Origin: JANLQX01 sp031423635
GTDB taxonomy: Bacteria > Actinomycetota > Acidimicrobiia > Acidimicrobiales > JANYDT01
Length of the DNA: 64,000 nucleotides
Assembly (NCBI GenBank): GCA_031423635.1
Contig: JANPFX010000086.1
Span: forward strand, 5,040-69,039
Reading direction: 5' to 3'
Part shown: positions 15,561-23,015 of the stretch, in pieces
Layout: each line of letters starts with the position of its first letter
How positions within the stretch are numbered: the stretch's first letter is position 1
The notes under the pieces: generated by a model
Seen by the model: only the letters and a program-made list of their open reading frames with translations
Told to the model about the DNA's origin: nothing
The model's database searches: none
Translations under genes and position numbers: made by a program

Positions 15561-17117
15561 ATGAATCACGAACACGTCCGCGACGTGCTCGACCGGACGG
15601 CGACCCGTCCGCTCGTGCAGCGATTGCTCTCCGAGGAACCCGACGCCGACGACCGCGACGAGATCGAGCGCACCCTCATCGCACTGGACGACGTCCGGGC
15701 GGTCCTTCCGCTGCAGGGGGCGGGGGAGAACCCGTTGCTCTCGCCGATCGTGCGCATCAGTGCCCTGAACGTGATCACCTCCATGCTCGGCGCCACGGTT
15801 CTGCCGATCCGGGAATGGTGGTCGGGCGACGACCCTGTGCTGCGCTTCGCCGCCGCAAGCGTCCTCCCGCATCGTGAGTTCGCCGATCTCGTCCGTCCGG
15901 TGCTTGCCGATCCACGGCATCCGCTGCTCGCCCGGGTGCTGGGGTCGATGGACGTCGGGTTCGAAGAGGGGCACTGGCAGGAACTGAAGATCCGGTCGCT
16001 CTCGCACGTCGACGCTGCGGTTCGCGGTGCGGCCGCCAGCGCCCTGCTGTGGGACGAACCTCTCGCCGCCCATGATGCGCTGCTCGAAGCCACCCGCGAC
16101 ATCGACATCGACGTCGCCATCGAGGCCGTGTCGACACTCATGTACTACCCGACCTCTGAGGTCGTCTCTGGACTCCGCTGTGTGGCCGAGTCCCCGAACG
16201 AGTTCCTGGCGGCTTCGGCCACGGCTGCGCTCGGACGGGTCCTTGCCGACATTGCCGAAGCGGTCGACGCGGCGCCGGGCTCGGTGCACTTGCGCCGCTG
16301 GTGCCACCTGCTCGGCGACCCGACCGGGCTTGGACGGTCCCAACGCTTCGACGGCCCGGAGGGCCTGGAGTCGTCGGAGACCAATCTCGCCTCGGTCATG
16401 GCCGTCCCGGATCAACCGCTGATCTGCTGGGACCGTGACCTCGAGTGCTCTCTCCTCGACCCGAACGGTGCGTGGGAGGGAAAGTTCGCGCGCATACGGC
16501 ATCTCGATGGCGAGTCGGTGGCGCTCGTCGACCGGCCTCGGGTGCTCGACGTGCTGTGCCACCATGCCGATCCGGAGATCCGCGGAGGTGCGGCGGCCCA
16601 CATCGCCCACTGGGACGGAGGAGCCGATGCGTTGCTCGGATTACTCGACGACCCGATGGTCACCGTGGCGAAGGCAGCCATGCACGCGCTGTATGACGTC
16701 CCGGATGGATCTCCGTGCCGGCGAACGATCCGCGATCGTGCGTGGCATGCCGTTGTCGACGGGACCCGGGTCGGCACACGCCTGGGCGAGGCCCTGCGGA
16801 CCTTCGTCCGGCACGGCGACGCCTTCGGCCCGGATGAAGTCACGCGGCGCCTCGTCTCGTTGCTCGACGATCCCCGTGAGAGCGCCCGCACGTCCGCCAT
16901 CGAACATCTGGCCAATCGGGGCGCCGCCGACGAACTCGCGGCACAGATGCATCGACTCGCCGAAGGCCCGGAGGTCACCTGGGCGGTGCACGGCACGCTC
17001 CTCGACGCCGCCCACCGTCACGGTATCTCCGTCGACCACTCGACGCTTCTTCGCCTCGTCGACGTCGACCACGCCTGGCTGAGCGGCAGCGCCGCCCGCC
17101 TGCTTCCGCTCGGCTGA
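15561..17117 (+). CDS. HEAT-repeat protein of unknown function
   Basis: The 518-residue protein is built of helical repeats recurring roughly every 30-35 residues (for example DPVLRFAAASVLPHREFADL, DAAVRGAAASALLWDEPLAA, DPEIRGGAAAHIAHWDGGAD and DPRESARTSAIEHLANRGAA), the pattern of HEAT or PBS-lyase-type repeats. There is no signal peptide, membrane segment or catalytic motif. A strong purine-rich ribosome site (GGAGGGGAGGGAACG) precedes the ATG. It lies 26 nt upstream of the MoxR ATPase and VWA genes on the same strand, so it is probably a scaffold or substrate adaptor for that pair; this is inference from position. It could equally regulate maturation of the molybdenum enzyme. Confidence 0.72.
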   Translation: MNHEHVRDVLDRTATRPLVQRLLSEEPDADDRDEIERTLIALDDVRAVLPLQGAGENPLLSPIVRISALNVITSMLGATVLPIREWWSGDDPVLRFAAASVLPHREFADLVRPVLADPRHPLLARVLGSMDVGFEEGHWQELKIRSLSHVDAAVRGAAASALLWDEPLAAHDALLEATRDIDIDVAIEAVSTLMYYPTSEVVSGLRCVAESPNEFLAASATAALGRVLADIAEAVDAAPGSVHLRRWCHLLGDPTGLGRSQRFDGPEGLESSETNLASVMAVPDQPLICWDRDLECSLLDPNGAWEGKFARIRHLDGESVALVDRPRVLDVLCHHADPEIRGGAAAHIAHWDGGADALLGLLDDPMVTVAKAAMHALYDVPDGSPCRRTIRDRAWHAVVDGTRVGTRLGEALRTFVRHGDAFGPDEVTRRLVSLLDDPRESARTSAIEHLANRGAADELAAQMHRLAEGPEVTWAVHGTLLDAAHRHGISVDHSTLLRLVDVDHAWLSGSAARLLPLG

Positions 17118-17131
17118 ACCCGATCCTGCGC

Positions 17132-17137
17132 AAGACT
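17132..17137 (+). promoter_or_regulatory. -10-like element of the MoxR gene
   Basis: AAGACT is 6 nt before the GTG at 17144 (9 nt before the alternative ATG at 17147). It may add an internal promoter downstream of the HEAT gene. Confidence 0.35.
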
Positions 17138-17143
17138 CTTCCC

Positions 17144-18064
17144 GTGATGTCCAGTATCCCCGCGACGGCCCCGCTCGTACCCGCAACCGTCGACGAGGTG
17201 ATGGAGGGACTGCGCAGCCACGGCTACCTCCCCGACGAAGGCCTCGCCACGGTCATCTTCCTGGCCATGGTGCTTCGTCGCCCGCTTCTCCTCGAGGGCG
17301 AGGCTGGCGTCGGCAAGACGGAAGTGGCGAAGGTGCTCTCGCGCTGGACGGGCGGAGAACTGCTGCGTCTTCAGTGCTACGAAGGCATCGACCTCGCGCA
17401 GGCGGTCTATGAGTGGGACTACTCCCGCCAGCTCTTGCATCTCCGGGCAGCGGAGGTCACCGGCACTGCGGCAGACGAGGACGACCTCTACTCCGAGCGG
17501 TTTCTGGTGCGACGTCCGCTGTTGCGGGCAATCGCCCACGGCGACGGCCCCGTGCCGGTTCTGCTCATCGACGAGGTGGATCGGGCCGACGACGAGTTCG
17601 AGGCGTTCCTGCTCGAAGTGCTCAGTGACTACTCGATCACGGTTCCCGAGCTCGGCACGTTCACGGCGACAGTGCCACCGTTGGTGATCCTCACCTCGAA
17701 CCGCACTCGCGATGTTCACGACGCGCTGAAGCGCCGCTGCCTCTACCACTGGGTCGAGCATCCCGGCTTCGAGCGCGAGGTCGAGATCGTCCGCCTGCGG
17801 GCGCCGGAGGTCGAAGAGGGCCTCGCCCGCCAAGTTGCAGGGGCGGTGGAGCGCATGCGCGGCATGGAACTCTTCAAGCCGCCCGGCGTTGCGGAGACGA
17901 TCGACTGGACACAGGCGCTCTCGGCGCTCGGAAGGACCGCGCTCGATGAGCGGTCGGTCGAGGCCACGCTCGGCACCGTGCTGAAGTACCGCGAGGACGC
18001 CGACAAAGTGCGCCAGCACGGTGTCGCCGATCTGGTGCGCACGGCGACCCTCCGCGGGTCGTGA
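17144..18064 (+). CDS. MoxR/CoxD-type AAA+ ATPase
   Basis: MoxR ATPases act as chaperones that help activate metal enzymes; CoxD is needed to sulfurate the Mo-Cu site of CO dehydrogenase. The 306 residues hold Walker A GEAGVGKTE (about 52-60), Walker B PVLLIDEVDRAD (about 138-149), sensor 1 LVILTSNRTRDVHDALKRRC and the Arg-finger region, then the lid domain. The start is GTG 17144 or ATG 17147; both fit. The next gene encodes a VWA protein 25 nt downstream, and the MoxR-VWA pair is the classic arrangement (CoxD-CoxE). With coxS and coxM 10 kb upstream and coxG 5 kb downstream, a CoxD role is likely but not proven. Confidence 0.88.
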   Translation: MMSSIPATAPLVPATVDEVMEGLRSHGYLPDEGLATVIFLAMVLRRPLLLEGEAGVGKTEVAKVLSRWTGGELLRLQCYEGIDLAQAVYEWDYSRQLLHLRAAEVTGTAADEDDLYSERFLVRRPLLRAIAHGDGPVPVLLIDEVDRADDEFEAFLLEVLSDYSITVPELGTFTATVPPLVILTSNRTRDVHDALKRRCLYHWVEHPGFEREVEIVRLRAPEVEEGLARQVAGAVERMRGMELFKPPGVAETIDWTQALSALGRTALDERSVEATLGTVLKYREDADKVRQHGVADLVRTATLRGS

Positions 18065-18089
18065 GCGTCTCGGAGGAGGCGGGGCGTAG

Positions 18090-19352
18090 GTGACCAGCGT
18101 GTCTGACGGATCAGCTGCCCAGGTTCCGTTGGGGATGGCCGAAGTGCTCGCCCTTTTGGATCAGTCGGGCGAGAGGCCGGCAGCGAAGCCCGATCTCCTT
18201 CGCGGTCGGGGATCGCGTCCCGCCGACGCCGATCTGACCGGTCCGTTCCGGATGGCCGTCACGTTTGCGGTGGTGCTGAGGCGTGCCGGGCTTGCTGTCC
18301 CCGTCGGTTCGGTCATCACGTTCGCCGAGGCGCTCGGCGCCGTTGGCATGGAGCGGCGCAGCGCGGTGTACTGGGCTGGCCGGGGTGTTCTCGTTCGTCG
18401 CCCGGAGGACATCGGCCTGTTCGATCGTGTCTTTGCCGCCTTCTGGCTCGGTCGGGTCGGTGGAGCGGCCCAGATGCCGATCGAGCAACAGGTGCAGATC
18501 GCGTTCGACGCAGATGAGGGATCGGGTGACGGCGACGACGCACCGCCGACCGAGGATCCGGCGGGAGAGACCATCGCCGTGCGGTTCAGCGCAATGGAGA
18601 CGCTGCGACAGAAGGACTTTGCCGATTACACGCCAGCCGAGTTCGACGAGGCCCGGCGACTCATGGCGGCACTCCGTTTCGCCGAGTCGACCCGTCGAAG
18701 CCGACGGCTGAGATCGGCAAAACTAGGTGTACATACGAGCTATCCGGATCTTCGGCGCACGGTACGTCAGGCGCTGAAAACCGATGGTGTGCCGATGCAG
18801 CGCCGCTACCGCGAGCAGTCGGAACGTCCGCGTCGAATCGTGTTCCTCTGCGATGTGAGCGGTTCGATGGAGTCCTACTCCCGCGCGCTGTTGCGCTTCT
18901 GCCAGGCAGCGGTGGTCGGCCGCGGGCGGGTGGAAGCCTTTGCCATGGGGACGCGGCTCACGAGGCTCACCAAGGAGCTGACCTCACGCGACCCCGACCT
19001 TGCCCTCGCGAAGGCGGCGGCACGGGTCGTCGACTGGTCGGGAGGCACGCGCCTGGGGGAGGGGCTCCGCTCGTTCAATGACCAGTGGGGGGTTCGCGGG
19101 ATGGCCCGCGGTTCGATCATCGTGGTGCTCTCCGATGGCTGGGATCGCGGCGACCCGGAACTCCTGGGCGAGCAGATGGGCCGCCTGCACCGCATCGCCC
19201 ACCAGGTCGTGTGGGTCAACCCACTGAAGGCCTCACCCGGCTACGCACCCCTGGCCCGGGGCATGGCCGCGGCCCTACCGCACGTCGATGTGTTCTTGGA
19301 GGGCCACTCGCTCGCCTCGCTCGAGACCCTGGCCGCAGCACTGCGCGCCTGA
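18090..19352 (+). CDS. VWA domain protein, CoxE-like
   Basis: The 420-residue cytoplasmic protein has a helical N-terminal region (about 1-240) and a von Willebrand factor A domain with an intact metal-ion adhesion site: DVSGSMESYS (DxSxS, about residue 254), the Thr of GGTRLGEGL and the Asp of VVLSDGWDRGD. Low-complexity acidic residues (EGSGDGDDAPPTEDP) split the N-terminal part. CoxE proteins work with the MoxR-type CoxD during CODH cofactor maturation. The GTG at 18090 has GGAGGAGG 10 nt upstream. A tail to the next gene of 201 bp shows no further coding. The CoxE label is from family resemblance and context. Confidence 0.87.
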   Translation: MTSVSDGSAAQVPLGMAEVLALLDQSGERPAAKPDLLRGRGSRPADADLTGPFRMAVTFAVVLRRAGLAVPVGSVITFAEALGAVGMERRSAVYWAGRGVLVRRPEDIGLFDRVFAAFWLGRVGGAAQMPIEQQVQIAFDADEGSGDGDDAPPTEDPAGETIAVRFSAMETLRQKDFADYTPAEFDEARRLMAALRFAESTRRSRRLRSAKLGVHTSYPDLRRTVRQALKTDGVPMQRRYREQSERPRRIVFLCDVSGSMESYSRALLRFCQAAVVGRGRVEAFAMGTRLTRLTKELTSRDPDLALAKAAARVVDWSGGTRLGEGLRSFNDQWGVRGMARGSIIVVLSDGWDRGDPELLGEQMGRLHRIAHQVVWVNPLKASPGYAPLARGMAAALPHVDVFLEGHSLASLETLAAALRA

Positions 19353-19540
19353 CTCGCTCTGCCCCGAGCCCCACCCCGCCGAGAGTGAAGTCTCCGTCGC
19401 TCCAGGAGCGACCAAGGTCTCATTCTCTCGACATCGTCCACCGCGAACCTTGGGCTGGCGACCCTGACCTGGTCGAACGCGCCGTTGCGCCGACAGAGGG
19501 GGGTATCCACCACCTGCTCGCATCACTGGAGTACATGAAA

Positions 19541-19546
19541 TACACT
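19541..19546 (+). promoter_or_regulatory. -10 element of the AbiEi-like gene (leaderless)
   Basis: TACACT is 7 nt before the ATG at 19554, in a locally AT-rich stretch (19530-19560). Confidence 0.55.
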
Positions 19547-19553
19547 GAAAAAC

Positions 19554-20504
19554 ATGCAAAGACATGGCGTGATGTCCCGAACCGACCTTCTTGCCGCCGG
19601 CATCAGCTCGAATGAGATCCAGCGCCTTGTCCGCGGCCGGCGTTGGACGAGGCTGCGGACCGGCATCTACGCGACGACACCGAAGGCCGTACGCGAGCCC
19701 TGGCTGCTCACGTTCGCCGGTGAGCTCTGCTGGGGCGGTGAACATGCGGCGATGTCGCACCGGGCCGCGGCGTTTCTCTACGGACTCGACGGCTTCCTCG
19801 CGCCGGGGGTGCCGGACATCGTCGTCCCGGCTTCATCGGCATGCAGGGGCGCGAATGTGCACCGCACCCAGTTCGTCCTCCCGACCGTCACCCTCTTCAG
19901 CCTTCCCGTTGTCACGCCGGAGGTGTGCATCGCCCAACTGGGTCACGTAGTCAGCGAGAACGCCGTCGAGGCCGTGCTCGAGTCTGCGCTGCGTCATGGC
20001 CTCACCACCCTCGAGCGCCTGCGCTCCTTCGTTGACGGCCCTCTCGGCCGTATCGACGGCGGCAAGGTGCTGCGTTCGATGGTGCGCCGCAGGCCTGCCG
20101 GTCTCCCCCCGACGGCCTCGCCCCTGGAGACGTCGGTGGTCCAGATCCTGCGTTCCTTCGGCTGTCGCTCGGTGGAGCGCCAGGCGCGGGTCGACGGCAT
20201 CGCGTTCTCGCTCGTGGCCCGCAAGCGACACCTAGCGGTTTCCTGCTGCCCGGGTTCGAGGCGAGTGCTCCGTGACCACGAACGGGCCCTCTTGTTCGAG
20301 AACGGATGGACGGTCGTCGAGGTGACCCAGGCCGAGTTTCTCGCCGACGAGCAGGCGGTAGCCGAATCGGTCCGCACGGCGATCGTGACCGCTTCCCGGC
20401 AGTCGGCGCGTCAGCGTCGCCTCAGCCGACGCGCCGAGCTGCCTCCCCGTCGCCGCCCTCAGCGCCCCGAAGCTCTGTCGCTGCGCAGTTCGCCGGCTGC
20501 GTAG
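19554..20504 (+). CDS. AbiEi-like protein with degenerate DUF559-type C-terminus
   Basis: The 316-residue protein starts with the winged-helix region of the type IV antitoxin AbiEi family (GVMSRTDLLAAGISSNEIQRLVRGRRWTRL split over residues 5-35, then RTGIYAT and AMSHRAAAFLYGLDG). The C-terminal part (about 195-280, LETSVVQILRSFG to ENGWTVVEVTQAEF) resembles the DUF559/Vsr-like nuclease fold. The acidic catalytic residues expected in the DFxW...AVEVDG core are replaced by AFSLVARKRHLAVSCCPG, so it is probably not a nuclease. No AbiEii toxin gene is adjacent. Such solitary proteins are common in Actinomycetota and their role is unknown. The Arg-rich tail may bind nucleic acid. Confidence 0.7.
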   Translation: MQRHGVMSRTDLLAAGISSNEIQRLVRGRRWTRLRTGIYATTPKAVREPWLLTFAGELCWGGEHAAMSHRAAAFLYGLDGFLAPGVPDIVVPASSACRGANVHRTQFVLPTVTLFSLPVVTPEVCIAQLGHVVSENAVEAVLESALRHGLTTLERLRSFVDGPLGRIDGGKVLRSMVRRRPAGLPPTASPLETSVVQILRSFGCRSVERQARVDGIAFSLVARKRHLAVSCCPGSRRVLRDHERALLFENGWTVVEVTQAEFLADEQAVAESVRTAIVTASRQSARQRRLSRRAELPPRRRPQRPEALSLRSSPAA

Positions 20505-20523
20505 GGGGATTCGGGAGCGGCGG

Positions 20524-20529
20524 TAGTCT
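20524..20529 (+). promoter_or_regulatory. -10 element of the XdhC/CoxI operon (leaderless)
   Basis: TAGTCT is 6 nt before the ATG at 20536. Genes from here to coxG follow with overlaps or 4-nt gaps, so this is the likely operon promoter. Confidence 0.55.
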
Positions 20530-20535
20530 CGTCGC

Positions 20536-20853
20536 ATGCGTGAAGTCCTCTCCGACATCGAGCGATGGAGGCGTCAGGGCAAGCGGGTCGCTATCGCTCG
20601 CGTCGTCGGGATCGAGGGCTCCGGCCCGCGCGATCCGGGCGCCACCATGGCGGTCAGCAGCGATGGAGAGGTCGCCGGATCGGTTTCGGGAGGGTGCGTC
20701 GAAGGGGCGGTGCTCCATGAAGCGCTGAGCGTGCTCAACGGAGAGCGCAGCGCGGGTGTCGTCACATTCGGTTACTCCGACGATGAGGCTTTTGCCGTGG
20801 GCCTCACGTGCGGCGGAACTCTGCACTTGTTCGTGGAGGAACTCGCGTGGTGA
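20536..20853 (+). CDS. XdhC/CoxI family protein, N-terminal domain only
   Basis: XdhC-family proteins bind molybdenum cofactor and help insert its sulfurated form into xanthine dehydrogenase or CODH. This 105-residue protein is just the N-terminal XdhC_CoxI domain: REVLSDIERWRRQGKRVAIA, VGIEGSGPRDPGATMAV and GEVAGSVSGGCVEGAV, ending with VGLTCGGTLHLFVE, where the conserved Cys of GGCVE and TCGG lie. The rest of the usual protein is encoded by the next gene, which overlaps its stop (GTGA). The two polypeptides probably assemble. Confidence 0.86.
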   Translation: MREVLSDIERWRRQGKRVAIARVVGIEGSGPRDPGATMAVSSDGEVAGSVSGGCVEGAVLHEALSVLNGERSAGVVTFGYSDDEAFAVGLTCGGTLHLFVEELAW

Positions 20854-21662
20854 GTCCCGTCGTCGGGGCGCCTCTGTACGACGCACTCCGTGACGCCATC
20901 CGGGCCGAACAGCCCGTCGCTCTCGCCACGCTGGTGGAGCGCACGGACGGGGTCCCCGTCATCGGTCATCTCATCGTCCGTCCGGGTGAAGCGGCTCGTG
21001 GCACGCTGGGAAACGACGAGCTCGACCGGGTCGTTGCCCGAGATGCGGAAGGCGAGCTCGCCGCCGGTCTCACCTCGATGCGGCGTTACGGGCCCAACGG
21101 CGAAGCCCGCCAGGACGACGTGAGCGTCTTCATCGAGAGCTTCGCTCCGCCGCCGCGCATGGTCATCTTCGGCGCGGTCGACTTCACCGCCGCGCTCGTC
21201 CGGGCAGCGAAGCTTCTCGGCTACCGGGTCACGGTCTGCGACGCCCGCCCGGTGTTCGCCACTACACAGCGGTTCCCGCTCGCCGATGAAGTCGTGAACG
21301 ACTGGCCTGACCGCTACCTCGACGCGCAGGGATCCAGCCTTGGACCTTCCGATGTCGTATGCGTGCTTACTCACGACCCGAAGTTCGATGTTCCGGCCAT
21401 AACCTCGGCCGTGAAGACGGAGGTGGGATACATCGGTGCGATGGGTTCGCGCAAGACGCACGCAACCCGCACCGACCGTTTGCGGGAGGCCGGTCTTTCC
21501 GAGTCTGAGCTCGCCCGGGTCATGGGGCCGATCGGCATTGACATCGGCGCCCGCACCCCCGAGGAGACGGCGATCTCCATCGTTGCGGAGATCATCGCGT
21601 TGCGTACCGGACGCGCGGTCGCCTCGCTGCGCGACGGTGACGGCCCGATCCATCGTCGTTGA
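20850..21662 (+). CDS. XdhC/CoxI family protein, Rossmann domain
   Basis: This 270-residue partner carries the C-terminal NAD(P)-like Rossmann domain of XdhC: PRMVIFGAVDFTAALVRAAK (a GAxxxxAxL variant of the dinucleotide loop), VTVCDARPVFATTQRFP, VVCVLTHDPKFDVP, YIGAMGSRKTHATR and the closing PIGIDIGARTPEETAISI. Residues 1-100 are a linker domain seen in longer family members. The GTG at 20850 overlaps the preceding stop, with GGAGGA 9 nt upstream. The role is maturation or sulfuration of the molybdenum cofactor for the CoxSM-type enzyme; this is family knowledge, not shown here. Confidence 0.88.
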   Translation: MSPVVGAPLYDALRDAIRAEQPVALATLVERTDGVPVIGHLIVRPGEAARGTLGNDELDRVVARDAEGELAAGLTSMRRYGPNGEARQDDVSVFIESFAPPPRMVIFGAVDFTAALVRAAKLLGYRVTVCDARPVFATTQRFPLADEVVNDWPDRYLDAQGSSLGPSDVVCVLTHDPKFDVPAITSAVKTEVGYIGAMGSRKTHATRTDRLREAGLSESELARVMGPIGIDIGARTPEETAISIVAEIIALRTGRAVASLRDGDGPIHRR

Positions 21663-21666
21663 GCTG

Positions 21667-22275
21667 ATGCCCGACATCGTCCCGCGCATCGCCGCGGTCG
21701 TGCTGTGCGCAGGCGGCGCTACTCGATGGCAGGAGTCCGCTGTCCGAGCGGGGCTCGCCGTGTCGAACAAGCTCCTCGCCCCATTGCGCGGACGCACCGT
21801 TGTCGAATGGTCGGTCGAGCATGCCAAGGCCGCTTCGTTCGATGCGACGATCGTCGTGAGCGGCGCTGTCTCCCTTCCACTGGCCCTCGTCCACGACCCT
21901 TCTCTCACGATCGTGTCCAACCCCCGTTGGACCGATGGCCAAGCCGGGTCACTCGCCCTGGCCCTCGATCGTTGTCGCGAACTGGGCGTCGACATTGCGG
22001 TGTGTGGGCTGGGGGATCAGCCGTTCATCGAGCCGGAAGCGTGGTCGATCATGGGCCGGACCCCCGTTGCCACGCCGATAGCGGTGGCGACGTACGGCGG
22101 CGTTCGGCGCAATCCCGTCCGGCTGGCGGCCGAAACCTGGACGCTGATCCCGCGGACAGGAGACGAAGGGGCCCGGCCTCTCCTGCGCAAACGGCCGGAG
22201 TGGGTAACAGAACTATCGTGTCCCGGCAACCCGATCGACATCGACACTGTGGAGGATCTCCTGTCATGGAGCTGA
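21667..22275 (+). CDS. MobA-like nucleotidyltransferase (MocA-type)
   Basis: The 202-residue enzyme belongs to the MobA-like NTP transferase family; MocA adds CMP to molybdopterin to form the MCD cofactor used by xanthine-oxidase-family enzymes. The start IAAVVLCAGGATRWQES is the nucleotide-binding loop, NKLLAPLRGRTVVEWSV the second conserved block, and VCGLGDQPFIEPEAW gives the metal-binding Asp region (DQP). The C-terminus DIDTVEDL is typical of the family. The ATG is 4 nt after the XdhC stop. The reaction is inferred from family and operon context; the ATG at 21667 replaces a much longer out-of-place frame. Confidence 0.84.
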   Translation: MPDIVPRIAAVVLCAGGATRWQESAVRAGLAVSNKLLAPLRGRTVVEWSVEHAKAASFDATIVVSGAVSLPLALVHDPSLTIVSNPRWTDGQAGSLALALDRCRELGVDIAVCGLGDQPFIEPEAWSIMGRTPVATPIAVATYGGVRRNPVRLAAETWTLIPRTGDEGARPLLRKRPEWVTELSCPGNPIDIDTVEDLLSWS

Positions 22276-22997
22276 CCAACGAATTTCAAGTTCACGTACC
22301 GATCGCCCGGGCGTGGGCGGTGCTCACCGATGTGGAGACGATCGCGCCGTGCCTTCCGGGCGCGCAGCTCGAAGAGGTCGAGGGCGATGAGTACCGCGGT
22401 GGCGTGAAGATCAAGGTCGGACCGATCACCGCCTCGTACAAGGGCAAGGCCACGTTCCTCGAGAAGGACGACGTCAACCACGTGGCCAAGTTGCGGGGTG
22501 AGGGGCGCGACTCCAAGGGTCAGGGCAATGCGTCGGTCACGGTCACGATGCGCCTCACTGCTGTTGGCACCGAGTCGACGAAGGTGAACATCCACAACGA
22601 CTTGTCCATCTCCGGGAAGGTCGCTCAGTTTGCCCGCGCCAGCGTACTTTCGGAGGTCAGTGAGAAACTGCTGTCACAGTTCGTCGAATGCCTTCATCAC
22701 GACGTCCTGAGCGAACCGGAGGAGACGCTCGCTGCCGTGGCCACGGCTTCCGCTGAGGCCGCCGGCGCCGCGGCGACCACCGCGAGCGGTGCGACCGCTG
22801 GTGCCGCACCGTCGACTTCCGGCGGTTCATCCTCGGAGCCCACGGATCCGGTCAAGCCGACGGTCCGCAAGATCGAGTACAAGGCCGCCGAACCTGTTGA
22901 CCTGTTGGAGACGGCAGGCACGCCCATTCTCAAGCGCGTTGCCCCGGTCGCGCTCGTGCTCTTGGCGCTGTTCCTGCTGTTCCGCCGGCGGAAGTAG
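22266..22997 (+). CDS. coxG: CoxG-like SRPBCC protein with C-terminal membrane anchor
   Basis: CoxG recruits CO dehydrogenase to the cytoplasmic membrane and delivers electrons to quinone in carboxydotrophs. Residues 1-150 form the SRPBCC/CoxG fold (MELTNEFQVHVPIARAWAVL, IAPCLPGAQLEEVEGDEY, VGPITASYKGKATFLEKD, SISGKVAQFARASVL). An Ala/Thr/Ser-rich linker covers about 155-205 and a single membrane helix with a basic tail ends the protein (RVAPVALVLLALFLLFRRRK). Total 243 residues. The ATG overlaps the MocA-like stop by 10 nt, with GGAGG 8-10 nt upstream. It completes the molybdenum-hydroxylase set of this region and supports a membrane-bound CODH-type enzyme. Confidence 0.9.
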   Translation: MELTNEFQVHVPIARAWAVLTDVETIAPCLPGAQLEEVEGDEYRGGVKIKVGPITASYKGKATFLEKDDVNHVAKLRGEGRDSKGQGNASVTVTMRLTAVGTESTKVNIHNDLSISGKVAQFARASVLSEVSEKLLSQFVECLHHDVLSEPEETLAAVATASAEAAGAAATTASGATAGAAPSTSGGSSSEPTDPVKPTVRKIEYKAAEPVDLLETAGTPILKRVAPVALVLLALFLLFRRRK

Positions 22998-23015
22998 GCC
23001 GCGACCCTTCTCCTC

